A DNA stretch of 64,000 nucleotides from an uncultured Chitinophaga sp. (GCF_946479755.1 NZ_CAMLHC010000012.1:62001-126000), one strand, 5' to 3'. Numbered from the stretch's first letter, positions 41,783 through 51,513 are shown. The notes: a model not told the origin generated them from the letters alone. Numbers and translations: made by a program.

Positions 41783-43645
41783 TCAATCGGGCTTCTTCCC
41801 ATCTAAAAATGTATTGATAGTATTTATTTCAGTGTGATTGTTCTGTCCCGGATCGCTCACCGTGTAATTGGAGTAAAAGTGTTCGGCGGAGCCGGCACCG
41901 TTATCCAGGGTTACATTGCGGCGCAGGTAAGCCGGAACGTTTTCAATTTCCGCGTTGTTGTCCATGTTTTTCACGTTAAAGCTGATGCTGCGCAGTTTAG
42001 CGACTCTTTCAGCCTGTTTACGTTTTTGTTCTTCCAGTTCTTCGTAGGAAGTCTGTTGCATGGGCACTTCCGGCGGCAGCGGATTACCGGGTTGTTCTTC
42101 TTCCCTGTACACCATTTTCATTTCAGGTGTGGCGGGCGTACCTGGTTCCACATAAATATTGGTGGGACGGTTCAGGTAACCACCTGCAGCACTGCTGCCC
42201 TGCGGCTGTATGATATTTACATTAGGCTGGGCAGGTTGTTGCATATGTTGCTGTTGCGGCGGCATATGCTGTTGCACCTGTTGCTGTTGCGGCATATGTG
42301 GTTGCTGTTGCGGTTGCGGCTGCGGCATGTGTTGCTGTACCGGTTGCTGAACAGGCTGTTGTACCGGTTGTGGTTCCGGTGCAGGCTGCGGTTGCTGGGC
42401 AGGTACCTGTTGTATGTTCAGTACATAATTCTGCCGTGCAGGCGCGATAGGCGCCTGTTGCTGCGGCTGCGGAGGGGTGTATCCGGTCACAGGTTCCGGA
42501 TGGGACACTACTGGTTCCATCAGGCGCGGGGCCATCAGGTCCTGTGGTTCCTGGAACAGGACGCCCTGAGCCTGCTGGAGGTTCATTTTTTTCTCATCGC
42601 CGTCTTTCCCCAGCTGCATCACGATTTTAGGTTCGGTGCGTTCGGGGGTGGAAGGGGTCATTTTCATCTGCTGGATCGGTTTCTGTTCAAAACCGGTAGC
42701 GATGATGGTAACACCCAGTTTACGGTCCAGCGTCTGGTCGTAGCCCACACCGAGGATCACGTCGCAATCCTCGCCGGCCTGGCTTTGAACATAAGCTTGG
42801 ATAATATCCATTTCATCGAGGGTGTGTTCGAATTCACCTTCAGAAGAAGAGATATTGATGAGGATCCATTTGGCGCCACGGATATCGTTGTCGTTCAGCA
42901 GCGGAGAAGTCAGTGCATCTTCGATGGCACGTTGTGCACGGTTTTCACCTTCTGCGATAGAAGCACCGAGGATAGCCACGCCACCGTTACGCATAACGGT
43001 GCACACATCGGCAAAGTCCACGTTGATCTGACCGGTGGAGTTGATAACGTCAGTGATACATTTGGCAGCGGTAGCCAGTACGTTGTCCGCTTTTTCGAAA
43101 GCGGCCTTGAACTTCAGGTCACCGAACTTCTGCCTTAATTTATCGTTGGAGATGATCAGCAGGGTATCTACATACTCTTTCAGGCGTTGTACGCCTTCAT
43201 CGGCCTGCAGCATTCTCTTTTTTCCTTCATAAGAAAACGGGGTGGTAACAATACCAACGGTCAGGATACCCAGTTCCTTGCATATCCGCGCGATGATGGG
43301 AGCGCCACCGGTACCGGTGCCACCGCCCATACCGGCAGTGATGAAGGCCATTTTGGTATTCACCTCCAGTATTTTTTTGATTTCTTCAAAGGACTCTTCC
43401 GTTGCCTGCTTACCAATTTCGGGATTGGCGCCGGCACCAAGGCCCTGTGTGAGGTGCGGTCCCAACTGTATTTTGTTGGGCACAGGACTGTTGGCAATAG
43501 CCTGGGCATCAGTATTGCAGATAATAAAATTCACCCCTTCAATGCGCTGGCTATACATATGATTCACCGCATTACTTCCACCGCCACCAATGCCGATGAC
43601 CTTGATGATAGAAGATTTTTCCTTAGGAAGATCAAAATGTATCAT
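41783..43645 (-). CDS. ftsZ: Cell division protein FtsZ
   Basis: FtsZ is the tubulin-like GTPase that forms the division ring. The protein is 620 aa, far longer than the usual 380-400, because of a linker of about 200 residues. The GTPase core (about 1-320) has GIGGGGSNAVNHM, NTDAQAI, the tubulin signature GGGTGTGGAP (about 107-116) and NVDFADV. The linker (about 330-545) is Gln/Pro/Met-rich with repeats such as QPVQQPVQQPVQQHMPQ. The conserved peptide VPAYLRR (about 570-576), normally near the end where it binds FtsA, is followed by 44 further residues ending NTFLDGKKPD. It is the last gene of the dcw cluster. Confidence 0.97.
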   Translation of the reverse strand: MIHFDLPKEKSSIIKVIGIGGGGSNAVNHMYSQRIEGVNFIICNTDAQAIANSPVPNKIQLGPHLTQGLGAGANPEIGKQATEESFEEIKKILEVNTKMAFITAGMGGGTGTGGAPIIARICKELGILTVGIVTTPFSYEGKKRMLQADEGVQRLKEYVDTLLIISNDKLRQKFGDLKFKAAFEKADNVLATAAKCITDVINSTGQINVDFADVCTVMRNGGVAILGASIAEGENRAQRAIEDALTSPLLNDNDIRGAKWILINISSSEGEFEHTLDEMDIIQAYVQSQAGEDCDVILGVGYDQTLDRKLGVTIIATGFEQKPIQQMKMTPSTPERTEPKIVMQLGKDGDEKKMNLQQAQGVLFQEPQDLMAPRLMEPVVSHPEPVTGYTPPQPQQQAPIAPARQNYVLNIQQVPAQQPQPAPEPQPVQQPVQQPVQQHMPQPQPQQQPHMPQQQQVQQHMPPQQQHMQQPAQPNVNIIQPQGSSAAGGYLNRPTNIYVEPGTPATPEMKMVYREEEQPGNPLPPEVPMQQTSYEELEEQKRKQAERVAKLRSISFNVKNMDNNAEIENVPAYLRRNVTLDNGAGSAEHFYSNYTVSDPGQNNHTEINTINTFLDGKKPD

Positions 43646-43672
43646 GACTCTATACTTTTATGGGTTAGTACG

Positions 43673-43759
43673 GATAATTAATAATGAACATGTTCGGTGT
43701 TATAAGCGTGTATTCTTTGCCGTTAATATGGTTCATTTGTCCTATCATTATTAATTATC
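43673..43759. repeat. Inverted repeat in the ftsA-ftsZ gap
   Basis: GATAATTAATAATGA at 43673-43687 and its exact complement TCATTATTAATTATC at 43745-43759 (15 of 15) flank 57 bases. The 87-bp block lies in the 172-bp spacer upstream of ftsZ, so it would be in the ftsZ leader. No terminator-like T-run. Confidence 0.65.
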
Positions 43760-43817
43760 GTTCTTTGTTCTTATATAATAAACGTTTGCAGTTCGCAACA
43801 ATTGCGCCATTTCACAT

Positions 43818-45224
43818 TTACAGTTTTGCGTCTTCTTCTTCTGTAAACATGTCAATGATCTTCGTTTTCATTTTATCCAGGAAATTCTTCAGGGAAGCAT
43901 TCCTTTCTTTGGCTTTTCTGTCCTGTATTTCCTGGGTGCTGGGTGCTTCTTCAACCCATTCTTCTTCCTGTTGGGCTACCGACTGGGCGGCTTGTTCTTT
44001 CGCGAGGTAACTGGTATTAATTTTTATGTAATTTTCTTCCAGTGTTTTACGGTCATTTTCATAATCGTTGTAGCCTTTGAGGATCAATCCTACGCAGGTG
44101 GCGTACATGGGCTTGGTCAGTTCTTCATCGAACAGGCCGCTGGCCAGGTGTTCGTTGGGGAAACCGATGCGGGCGCTGGCGCCGGTAGTATATTCCGTGA
44201 GCTGGATCAGGTGTTTCAGCTGGGAACCGCCACCGGTCAGGATAATACCACCATTCAGCATCTTGTTGTCCATACCGATTTGTTTGAGGTGATATACTAC
44301 GAAATCGAGTATTTCACTCATACGGGCCTGGATAATATGCGCCAGGTTTTTCACGGAGATTTCTTTGGGGCTCTGTCCGCGTAAACCGGGAATAGTGATA
44401 TAGGCATTGCTTTTCGCTTCATCGGCCAGTGCATAACCGAATTGTACCTTCATCTGTTCGGCCTGTGTTTTCAACACACCGAGACCGTTTTTGATATCGT
44501 TGGTAATATTTTCGCCACCATAGGGAATAACGGCTGTATGTTTCAGGATGCCTTCGTAGAACACCGCCAGATCGGTGGTACCACCACCTATGTCTACAAT
44601 GGCTACTCCTGCTTCGAAGTCCATATCGCACATGACCGCTGCGGCAGATGCCAGCGGCTGCAGCACGAGGTCGCGGATTTTAAGGCCGGATTTCTCCACG
44701 CTGCGGTTAATGTTGCGGATGGCGTTCTTGTCGCCGGTGATAATATGGAAGTTGGCGCCCACCTTCACACCGGACATCCCGATGGGATAGGTGATGTTCT
44801 GCAGACTGTCCACAATATATTGCTGAGGGATCACATCAATGATCTGATCGCTCGCGGGGATAACGGTTTTATATTGATCGTTGATCAGCTGGTCAATATC
44901 TTTCTGGGATATTTCCGCGTCAACATCATTGCGGACGATATCACCACGGGTTTGCAAACTTTTGATATGATGACCGGCGATGCCGACATATACTTCGTTA
45001 ATTTCCAGGTGGGGGCTGGAAGCATAACAGTTTTCCAGGGCTTGCCTGATAGCTTTAATCGTCTGGTCAATGTTCAGCACCATACCGTGCTGCACACCAA
45101 ACGATGTAGCTTTACCGAATCCCAGGATTTCCAGTTTCCCGTATTCATTCTTCCGTCCTGCTATGGCAGCAATCTTCGTAGTTCCGATATCGAGACCTAC
45201 AATGATGGGAGCTTCCTGATTCAT
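43818..45224 (-). CDS. ftsA: Cell division protein FtsA
   Basis: FtsA is the actin-like ATPase that anchors FtsZ to the membrane. The protein is 468 aa. Actin-family motifs are IIVGLDIGTTKIAAIAG (about 6-22), VAIVDIGGGTTDLAVFYEG (about 206-224) and GGIILTGGGSQLKHL (about 324-338). A C-terminal amphipathic helix (LKNFLDKMKTKIIDMFTEE, about 446-464) fits the membrane-targeting sequence. A Glu/Gln-rich stretch (QQEEEWVEEAPS, about 418-429) precedes it. Its ATG overlaps the ftsQ stop (ATGA), indicating coupled translation. Confidence 0.97.
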   Translation of the reverse strand: MNQEAPIIVGLDIGTTKIAAIAGRKNEYGKLEILGFGKATSFGVQHGMVLNIDQTIKAIRQALENCYASSPHLEINEVYVGIAGHHIKSLQTRGDIVRNDVDAEISQKDIDQLINDQYKTVIPASDQIIDVIPQQYIVDSLQNITYPIGMSGVKVGANFHIITGDKNAIRNINRSVEKSGLKIRDLVLQPLASAAAVMCDMDFEAGVAIVDIGGGTTDLAVFYEGILKHTAVIPYGGENITNDIKNGLGVLKTQAEQMKVQFGYALADEAKSNAYITIPGLRGQSPKEISVKNLAHIIQARMSEILDFVVYHLKQIGMDNKMLNGGIILTGGGSQLKHLIQLTEYTTGASARIGFPNEHLASGLFDEELTKPMYATCVGLILKGYNDYENDRKTLEENYIKINTSYLAKEQAAQSVAQQEEEWVEEAPSTQEIQDRKAKERNASLKNFLDKMKTKIIDMFTEEEDAKL

Positions 45225-46333
45225 GGCGTTGTTTGTTTTTTTGATGTGTTAACAGATTTATTCCCTGGCTTATACACTGCTTTAGGTTGTTGCTTCGGCG
45301 GCGTCGCTTTTTCCGTTTTCGTTTTTTTCGCGGGCGCTTTTGCCGTTGCTTTGTCTTTGCGGGCAGCCGCAGGTTTTACCACTGTTCTGGCTGCCGGTTT
45401 TTCGGCTGGTTTGGCGGCCACCGTTGGATGTTCCGGTGGTTTGACTGCCGTTGTTTTCTCCGCGCTGTCTTCACTCTCTGCAATGGGCGGCTCGTCTGCT
45501 ACCAGCTGTCTGACCGTATCTTTGGGTATCACCGGTTGCAACGGTGGTACACCATCCTTACGCGTACATACGACTTCATTCTCAAAAGCGATGTTGATGC
45601 GCGAATAATTATTCCAACCTACCTTATTCAGTCCTTCCTTGTAAAAAGCCAGCAGTTTGGTGAATTTCTTTTCAATATCGGCGCCTTCTCCGAACACGAT
45701 CACCTGGTCGCCCAGTTTGGGAATGAACTCAAACCTACGGTCGGTGGTGATCATCAGCTGTTCTACCTGTGCCATCCAGAAAGCGTCTTTGCCGATAAAA
45801 CGGCCCATGTCCACGATCTGTGCTGCCAGCAGGCTGTCTGTCCGTTGCAGCTTGTCCGCATCTGTGGGAAAACCGGTAAACACCGGTACCCTGGCGGCGT
45901 ACCGGGAAGATACCGGAATACGCTCTGCTGCTTCGTCGAGATAAAAGCTGTTGCCCGAAAAGGTAAACACCCTGGCCACCGGTTCCCGCTGTGTTACTTT
46001 GATATGCAGTTCCTGTTTGCTGTTGAAATAGATCTCTGCATTTTTCACCCACGGGTCCTGGTCTACCACTGCTTCCAGTGTACGGATGTTGATATCCCGG
46101 ATCGGTTTGCCTACCGGGTTCAGCGCCTTGTCTTTCGTCAACAATGACCGGATATCTTTGGCTTCTATGAAGAAGTTATCGTCCTTCCCTTCAAACTTCA
46201 CCTGGATACCTTTGCAGACACCTGATTCCTTGTCGTTATTGGCCGCCACCAGGAGGATAATAAAGCCCGTCACCGCTGTCACCCAGAGGAGCAGCGCGCC
46301 CAGTCTTTTTAATATCGTCGTGGTTTTAGCCAA
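45221..46333 (-). CDS. ftsQ: Cell division protein FtsQ
   Basis: FtsQ is a bitopic divisome protein that links early and late division proteins. The protein is 370 aa. A short cytoplasmic part and a membrane helix (about 12-29, LLLWVTAVTGFIILLVAA) precede a POTRA-like region (about 40-115) and the beta domain (about 118-275). The last 90 residues are an unusual low-complexity tail rich in Lys, Ala, Pro and Thr (AAARKDKATAKAPAKKTKTE), predicted to be periplasmic and basic. It overlaps ftsA by 4 bp and follows murC by 12 bp. Confidence 0.9.
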   Translation of the reverse strand: MAKTTTILKRLGALLLWVTAVTGFIILLVAANNDKESGVCKGIQVKFEGKDDNFFIEAKDIRSLLTKDKALNPVGKPIRDINIRTLEAVVDQDPWVKNAEIYFNSKQELHIKVTQREPVARVFTFSGNSFYLDEAAERIPVSSRYAARVPVFTGFPTDADKLQRTDSLLAAQIVDMGRFIGKDAFWMAQVEQLMITTDRRFEFIPKLGDQVIVFGEGADIEKKFTKLLAFYKEGLNKVGWNNYSRINIAFENEVVCTRKDGVPPLQPVIPKDTVRQLVADEPPIAESEDSAEKTTAVKPPEHPTVAAKPAEKPAARTVVKPAAARKDKATAKAPAKKTKTEKATPPKQQPKAVYKPGNKSVNTSKKQTTP

Positions 46334-46345
46334 AGTTTTTCTTTT

Positions 46346-47695
46346 TTAGTGAAGCAGCTGACTGATCGGTCCTTTTAACTGGTCAATGTCGCCTGCTCCG
46401 GCTGTTATTAATAATGGGACGGGTGTTTTCTTCAGCCAGTCCAGTACTTCTTCTTTTTGCATGATCTGCACCGGTACGGTGATCTTCTCTGCCAGAATTT
46501 CGCTGGTCACCCCTTCGATAGGCAGCTCCCTCGCCGGATAGATAGGCAGCAGTACCACTTCGTCCGCCAGGGAGAGGCTTTCTGCGAAACCCTCCGCCAG
46601 GTCGCGGGTGCGGGTGAACAGGTGCGGCTGGAATATCACGGTGCAGCGCCTGCCGGGGAACAGTGCCTTCGCACTGGTGATCAGCGCGCGCAGCTCTTCC
46701 GGGTGATGGGCATAGTCATCGATATACACCTGGTGATCGTTTTTGATCACATATTCAAAGCGTCTTTTGATGCCTTTGAAACTGTCTACCGCTGCCCTGA
46801 TCTTTGCTGCGTCGATGCCCAGCAGATGTGCTACGGTAATAGCTGCCACTGCATTTTCCACGTTGTGCATACCGCCAATGTGCAACCGGATATTGTCGAT
46901 CATCCAGTCCTGCTGCATCACATCAAACTCATATCCGCCGTTGATCATCCGTATGTTGGCGGCGTATGCATTGGCGGCATCGTTTTGTAAACTGTACAGC
47001 AGTTTGTTGTCTGCTTTCAGCTCATTTCCGCGATGCAGGCCGAACTTAGCAATCAGCGTGCCATTGGGCTTTATATTGTGCGTATATGTGATAAATGCTT
47101 CTTCCATGGCTTCCGGCGTGCCGTAAATGTCCAGGTGGTCTGCATCCATGGCAGTCAGGATCGCGATATCCGGACTTAATTTCAGAAAAGAGCGATCGTA
47201 CTCGTCTGCTTCAATCACCGCTACTGCCTTTTCGCTGCTCCAGAAATTCCGGTCGTAGTTCACGCTGATGCCGCCGAGGAAAGCATTGCAACCATAGCCG
47301 CTGTCTGTCAGCAGATGTGCGATCATGGTGGAAACGGTGGTTTTACCATGGGTACCTGCTACGGTGATAGCGAACAGTGACCGGGTAATTTCCTGCAGTA
47401 CATCGCTGCGTTTTACCACTTCGAAGCCGTTGTCCCGGTACCACTTCAGTTCTTCATGGGTAGCGGGGATGGCCGGCGTATATACGACCAGGTTAGCTTC
47501 CCGGTCTACTGCGTTAATATCGTCTGTATAATGGACCTGCATACCTTCGGCTTCCAGCTGCTTTGTGAGCGGGGTGGAGGTACGGTCATAGCCGCTGACT
47601 GCCACTCCTTTCTCGTTGAAGAAGCGGGCGATGGCGCTCATGCCGATACCGCCGATGCCGATAAAATAAACCCGTTGTATGTTGTTCAAATCCAT
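46346..47695 (-). CDS. murC: UDP-N-acetylmuramate--L-alanine ligase
   Basis: MurC adds L-Ala to UDP-MurNAc, the first step of the peptide stem. The protein is 449 aa. Motifs are FIGIGGIGMSAIARFFNEKG (about 11-30, nucleotide-sugar binding), the ATP loop AGTHGKTTVSTMIAHL (about 113-128), EADEYDRSFLKL and YAHHPEEL (about 330-337). It lies between murG and ftsQ in the dcw order, with a 36-bp spacer from murG. Confidence 0.97.
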   Translation of the reverse strand: MDLNNIQRVYFIGIGGIGMSAIARFFNEKGVAVSGYDRTSTPLTKQLEAEGMQVHYTDDINAVDREANLVVYTPAIPATHEELKWYRDNGFEVVKRSDVLQEITRSLFAITVAGTHGKTTVSTMIAHLLTDSGYGCNAFLGGISVNYDRNFWSSEKAVAVIEADEYDRSFLKLSPDIAILTAMDADHLDIYGTPEAMEEAFITYTHNIKPNGTLIAKFGLHRGNELKADNKLLYSLQNDAANAYAANIRMINGGYEFDVMQQDWMIDNIRLHIGGMHNVENAVAAITVAHLLGIDAAKIRAAVDSFKGIKRRFEYVIKNDHQVYIDDYAHHPEELRALITSAKALFPGRRCTVIFQPHLFTRTRDLAEGFAESLSLADEVVLLPIYPARELPIEGVTSEILAEKITVPVQIMQKEEVLDWLKKTPVPLLITAGAGDIDQLKGPISQLLH

Positions 47696-47731
47696 ATGAA
47701 TCCTAAATCCCTGAATGTCTAAATATCAAAA

Positions 47732-48823
47732 TCAAAAAATACTGATCACTTCTTTGGCGATCACCATATCCGCGTTGGGATTGCCCAGTTCGCCGATATT
47801 TTTCTCCAGTTGTTCCATCAGCGCCCTGTTTTGCAGGAGGCTGAACAGCACGCTGGAGAGTTGTGCGCCCACTTCGTCGTTTTTGATCATCAGGCCCGCC
47901 TTTTTGTTCACCAGGTTCATGGCGTTGGAAGTCTGATGGTCTTCCGCTGCAAAAGGGTACGGCACAAAGATGACCGGCTTTTTCACCACACAGAGCTCTG
48001 CGATGGCCAGTGCGCCTGCGCGGGAGAGCACTACGTCCGCAGCTTTGTAGGCAAAGTCCATCACGTTGATGAACTCGTGCACTTTGATATGGCTGCTGTA
48101 GGGCGCCGCTGCCGCTTTCGCGGTTTCGTAGTAGGGTTTGCCGGTTTGCCAGATCAGCTGCAGGTCTTTCTGCACCAGCGTGGGCAGCAACGGCTGCAAC
48201 GCTTCGTTGATCGACTTGGCGCCCAGGCTGCCGCCTACGGCGAAGATGGTTTGTTTCTGACTGCTCAGTCCAAAGTGTTGCAGGGCATCTTCTTTGGTGA
48301 CGGCGGATTGGGTGATGTTGTTCCTGACAGGATTGCCGGTGAAAACAATCTTGTCTGCCGGAAAAAATTTGTCCATACCATCATAAGCCACGCAGATTTT
48401 CCTTGCTTTTTTACCCAGTATTTTGTTGGTTTTGCCTGCAAAGGAATTCTGTTCCTGTATGAGCGTCGGAATACCATTTTTCTGTGCCCTTCTCAGCATG
48501 GGGAAGCTGGCATAACCGCCAACGCCCACGACTGCATCCGGTTTGAATTCGGCGAGGATGTTTTTGGCCTGCCGGAGACTTTTCCAGATTTTGAAAGGCA
48601 GCAGTATGTTTTTAAAAATATTGCTGCGGTTAAAACCGGCTATTTCCAGTCCTTTGATGGGATAGCCCGCCTGCGGTACTTTTTCCATTTCCATTTTACC
48701 GACGGCGCCCACAAAGAGGATGTCAATATCCGGCTGGATTTTTTTCAACGCATTGGCAATCGCTATCGCCGGGAAGATATGTCCTCCCGTGCCTCCACCT
48801 GCTATAATCACTTTGCGTTGCAT
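47732..48823 (-). CDS. murG: UDP-GlcNAc:lipid I GlcNAc transferase MurG
   Basis: MurG transfers GlcNAc to lipid I to make lipid II on the inner face of the membrane. The protein is 363 aa. Motifs are IIAGGGTGGHIFPAIAIANA (about 6-25, G-loop), VVGVGGYASFPML (about 98-110), FAVGGSLGAKSIN (about 195-207), and the donor-binding VLSRAGALAIAELC and PYPFAAEDHQTSNA (about 291-304). It lies 47 bp after ftsW. Confidence 0.98.
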   Translation of the reverse strand: MQRKVIIAGGGTGGHIFPAIAIANALKKIQPDIDILFVGAVGKMEMEKVPQAGYPIKGLEIAGFNRSNIFKNILLPFKIWKSLRQAKNILAEFKPDAVVGVGGYASFPMLRRAQKNGIPTLIQEQNSFAGKTNKILGKKARKICVAYDGMDKFFPADKIVFTGNPVRNNITQSAVTKEDALQHFGLSSQKQTIFAVGGSLGAKSINEALQPLLPTLVQKDLQLIWQTGKPYYETAKAAAAPYSSHIKVHEFINVMDFAYKAADVVLSRAGALAIAELCVVKKPVIFVPYPFAAEDHQTSNAMNLVNKKAGLMIKNDEVGAQLSSVLFSLLQNRALMEQLEKNIGELGNPNADMVIAKEVISIF

Positions 48824-48870
48824 GTTCTTCAGTTACGATTGATTGTCTGTCTCTTTTATATAGATACGCA

Positions 48871-50070
48871 TTAAGCTACCGCAGCGTTTTCTGCATTGGC
48901 TGCCATGACGCGTTCCAGTCTTTCTTTTTCTGCCTGTTTACCTTCCATTTCCTCCACGTTGCGGGCCACGCTCAGGATGATACCGATGGCCATGCTGGTG
49001 AAGAGGACGGAAGATCCGCCCATGCTGACCAGCGGTAGCGGCAACCCTGTTACGGGGAACAGCTGTACGTTGACCGCCATATTGGTCAGCGCCTGTATCA
49101 CCAGTGTTACGCTGAGTCCCAGCGCCAGGAAGGCGCCGAACGCATACGGACATTTTTTGTAGATCCGGATGCAGCGTAGCAGCAACAGCATATAAGCTGC
49201 CAGTATCAGGAAAGCGCCCATCAATCCGTATTCTTCGATGATGGTGGCGTAGATGTAGTCGGAGTAGGCGTGTGGCAGAAAGTTACGTTGTGTACTGTTG
49301 CCGGGACCTTTCCCGAGTATACCGCCGCCTGCGATGGCGATGTTGGCCTGTTGCACCTGGTAGGGCACTTCTGTATGGTCGTCGTTCATGAAGCTGTCCA
49401 ACCGCTTTTCCCAGGTCTTGGTACGCATCTCCATACCGGAGATTTTCGCGATGGCAAACATCAGTACGATCGCCAGCGCTCCTGCAGCCACCATGCCGGC
49501 GAGGAACCTTACCGGTACCCTGCCAATGAAACAGAGCAGCATGCAGCTGGCCATTAACAGCAAAGCCGTGCTCATATTGGCCGGCATAATGAGTACGCAG
49601 ATAATGCCTACTGGTATGATGATGGGCAGAAACCCTTTCTTAAAGTCGTTGATCACATGCTGCCTTCTGGACAACTGCCGGCTGACATACATGAAGATGG
49701 CCAGTTTGGCGACGTCCGACGTCTGGAAGGTCAGGTTGATGATTGGCAGCCGTATCCATCTGCTGGCGTCGTTGATATGCGAACCGAAAGCCAGTGTATA
49801 GATCAGCAGCGGTATCGATACCAGGAAGCCTACCTGCGCCACCCGCGAGTAAATGGTATAGTTTACCCGGTGTGCAAAGTAGATGATCACAAGGCCCATA
49901 CCGAGTACGACGAGCTGCTTCAGGAGATAATACTCCGTATGGCCGCCCCGTTCGCGGTAGGCGAGCGAGCCGGTTGCGCTATACACGGCCAGCAGGCTCA
50001 CCAGCGATAGAAAGATAACTATCGTCCAGATGACCTTATCGCCTTTTGTTCTATAGAGCAATCCGTTCAT
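48871..50070 (-). CDS. ftsW: Division-specific peptidoglycan polymerase FtsW
   Basis: FtsW is the SEDS-family glycosyltransferase of the divisome and works with FtsI. The protein is 399 aa with about ten membrane helices. SEDS marks are DASRWIRLPIINLTFQTSDV (about 97-116), GGGILGKGPGNSTQRNFLPH (about 249-268, with AYSDYIYATIIEEYG following) and GLPLPLVSMGGSSVLFTSMA (about 341-360). The C-terminal 25 residues are charged and cytoplasmic. It lies between murD and murG. Confidence 0.97.
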   Translation of the reverse strand: MNGLLYRTKGDKVIWTIVIFLSLVSLLAVYSATGSLAYRERGGHTEYYLLKQLVVLGMGLVIIYFAHRVNYTIYSRVAQVGFLVSIPLLIYTLAFGSHINDASRWIRLPIINLTFQTSDVAKLAIFMYVSRQLSRRQHVINDFKKGFLPIIIPVGIICVLIMPANMSTALLLMASCMLLCFIGRVPVRFLAGMVAAGALAIVLMFAIAKISGMEMRTKTWEKRLDSFMNDDHTEVPYQVQQANIAIAGGGILGKGPGNSTQRNFLPHAYSDYIYATIIEEYGLMGAFLILAAYMLLLLRCIRIYKKCPYAFGAFLALGLSVTLVIQALTNMAVNVQLFPVTGLPLPLVSMGGSSVLFTSMAIGIILSVARNVEEMEGKQAEKERLERVMAANAENAAVA

Positions 50071-50132
50071 ATTGTTAATAATTTCGTTTTTTCGTTTCCG
50101 TTATTCAACCCTTTTACCAGCAACCCCGGTGT

Positions 50133-51473
50133 TTACAATGCTTTCACCGCTTCTTTGAATTTCCGGCCCCTGTCTTCGTAATTTTTAAACAGGTCGAAGC
50201 TGGCGCAGGCGGGGGAGAGCATTACCACATCCCCTTTGGTGGCCTGGGCGAAGGCTTCGCGTACCGCGTCCATCATGCTGGATGTGCTGATCATGACAGG
50301 CGTATCTTTTGATAACGCATCAATGATCGGTGTGTTGTCCACGCCCATACAAATAATGGCTTTTACTTTTTCCTTCACCAGGTCGCGGATGGCGGCGTAG
50401 TCGTTGCCTTTGTCCACACCGCCCATGATCAGTACAATGGGCTTTTCGATGCTTTCGAGGGCAAACCACACGGAGTTCACATTGGTAGCTTTGCTATCAT
50501 TGATGAAATCTACGCCTTTCACGGTGGTCACATATTCCATCCGGTGTTCAAGGCTTTTGAAGGAAGCCAGGCTTTCGCGGATTTTTTCCTTTCTAATATC
50601 CATGGTTCTGCCTGCAATTGCTGCTGCCATCGAATTATACAGATTGTGTTTCCCTTTTAGTGCCAGGTCATACATCGACATGATGACCGGCTCTCCGTCA
50701 ACCAGTATTTGCAACTGCTCGTTGGCGATAGATCCGCCTTCTTTCAGTGGTTTCATGATGGTAAAAGGTATTAATGTTGAATAAATGGGTTGCTGCGCCA
50801 AATGCTGCATGATCTCCGGATCATCCATACAGTAGACGAAATAGTCTTCTTTTGTCTGGTTCATCGCGATCCTGAACTTGGAGGCTACATAATTTTCCAT
50901 TTTGTAGTCGTACCGGTCCAGGTGATCAGGCGTAATGTTGAGCAGGATGGCAACGTTGGGTTTGAATTCCACGATGTCATCCAGCTGAAAGCTGCTGATT
51001 TCAATCACATAATACTCCGCTGGTGCGGTTGCCACCTGCCTGGCATAGCTAACGCCAATATTGCCGACCATGGCCACGTCCAGTCCTGCCGTTTTGAAAA
51101 GATGGTAGGTGAGGGCGGTGGTGGTGCTTTTGCCGTTGCTGCCGGTGATGGCAATAATCTTTTTACCTTTTGAAAAACGGTAGGCCAGTTCGATTTCGGA
51201 GATGACAGCTACGCCTTTTTCGCGTACTTTTTTCATCAGCTCTGTTTTTTCAGGGATACCCGGACTTTTGACGATTTCGTCTGCGCCCAGTATAACATCC
51301 CAGGAGTGATGGCCTTCTTCGAAAGGAATATGGTTTACCGCCAGTTCCTGTTTATAGTTGTCTTTGATAGTGCCGCCTTCGGACACAAAAACATCATACC
51401 CCTGCTGTTTGCCCAGCAAGGCTGCTCCTATCCCGCTTTCTCCTGCTCCTAATATGATGAGTTTATGCGCCAT
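50133..51473 (-). CDS. murD: UDP-MurNAc-L-alanine--D-glutamate ligase
   Basis: MurD adds D-Glu to the peptide stem. The protein is 446 aa. Motifs are LGAGESGIGAALLGKQQGYD (about 8-27), ATP loop ITGSNGKSTTTALTYHLF (about 108-125), EISSFQLDD (about 157-165), NITPDHLDRY (about 178-187) and FINDSKATNVNSV (about 323-335). The C-terminal CASFDLFKNYEDRG is typical. It lies between mraY and ftsW. Confidence 0.97.
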   Translation of the reverse strand: MAHKLIILGAGESGIGAALLGKQQGYDVFVSEGGTIKDNYKQELAVNHIPFEEGHHSWDVILGADEIVKSPGIPEKTELMKKVREKGVAVISEIELAYRFSKGKKIIAITGSNGKSTTTALTYHLFKTAGLDVAMVGNIGVSYARQVATAPAEYYVIEISSFQLDDIVEFKPNVAILLNITPDHLDRYDYKMENYVASKFRIAMNQTKEDYFVYCMDDPEIMQHLAQQPIYSTLIPFTIMKPLKEGGSIANEQLQILVDGEPVIMSMYDLALKGKHNLYNSMAAAIAGRTMDIRKEKIRESLASFKSLEHRMEYVTTVKGVDFINDSKATNVNSVWFALESIEKPIVLIMGGVDKGNDYAAIRDLVKEKVKAIICMGVDNTPIIDALSKDTPVMISTSSMMDAVREAFAQATKGDVVMLSPACASFDLFKNYEDRGRKFKEAVKAL

Positions 51474-51513
51474 TTTCGTATATACTTCGTTGTTAGTTCT
51501 TTGGTTTTATTGA

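Noticed and set aside
42190..42460. Repetitive DNA in ftsZ as a separate repeat element
   Set aside because: It is in frame and encodes the Gln/Pro-rich linker, so it is part of the gene rather than an inserted element.
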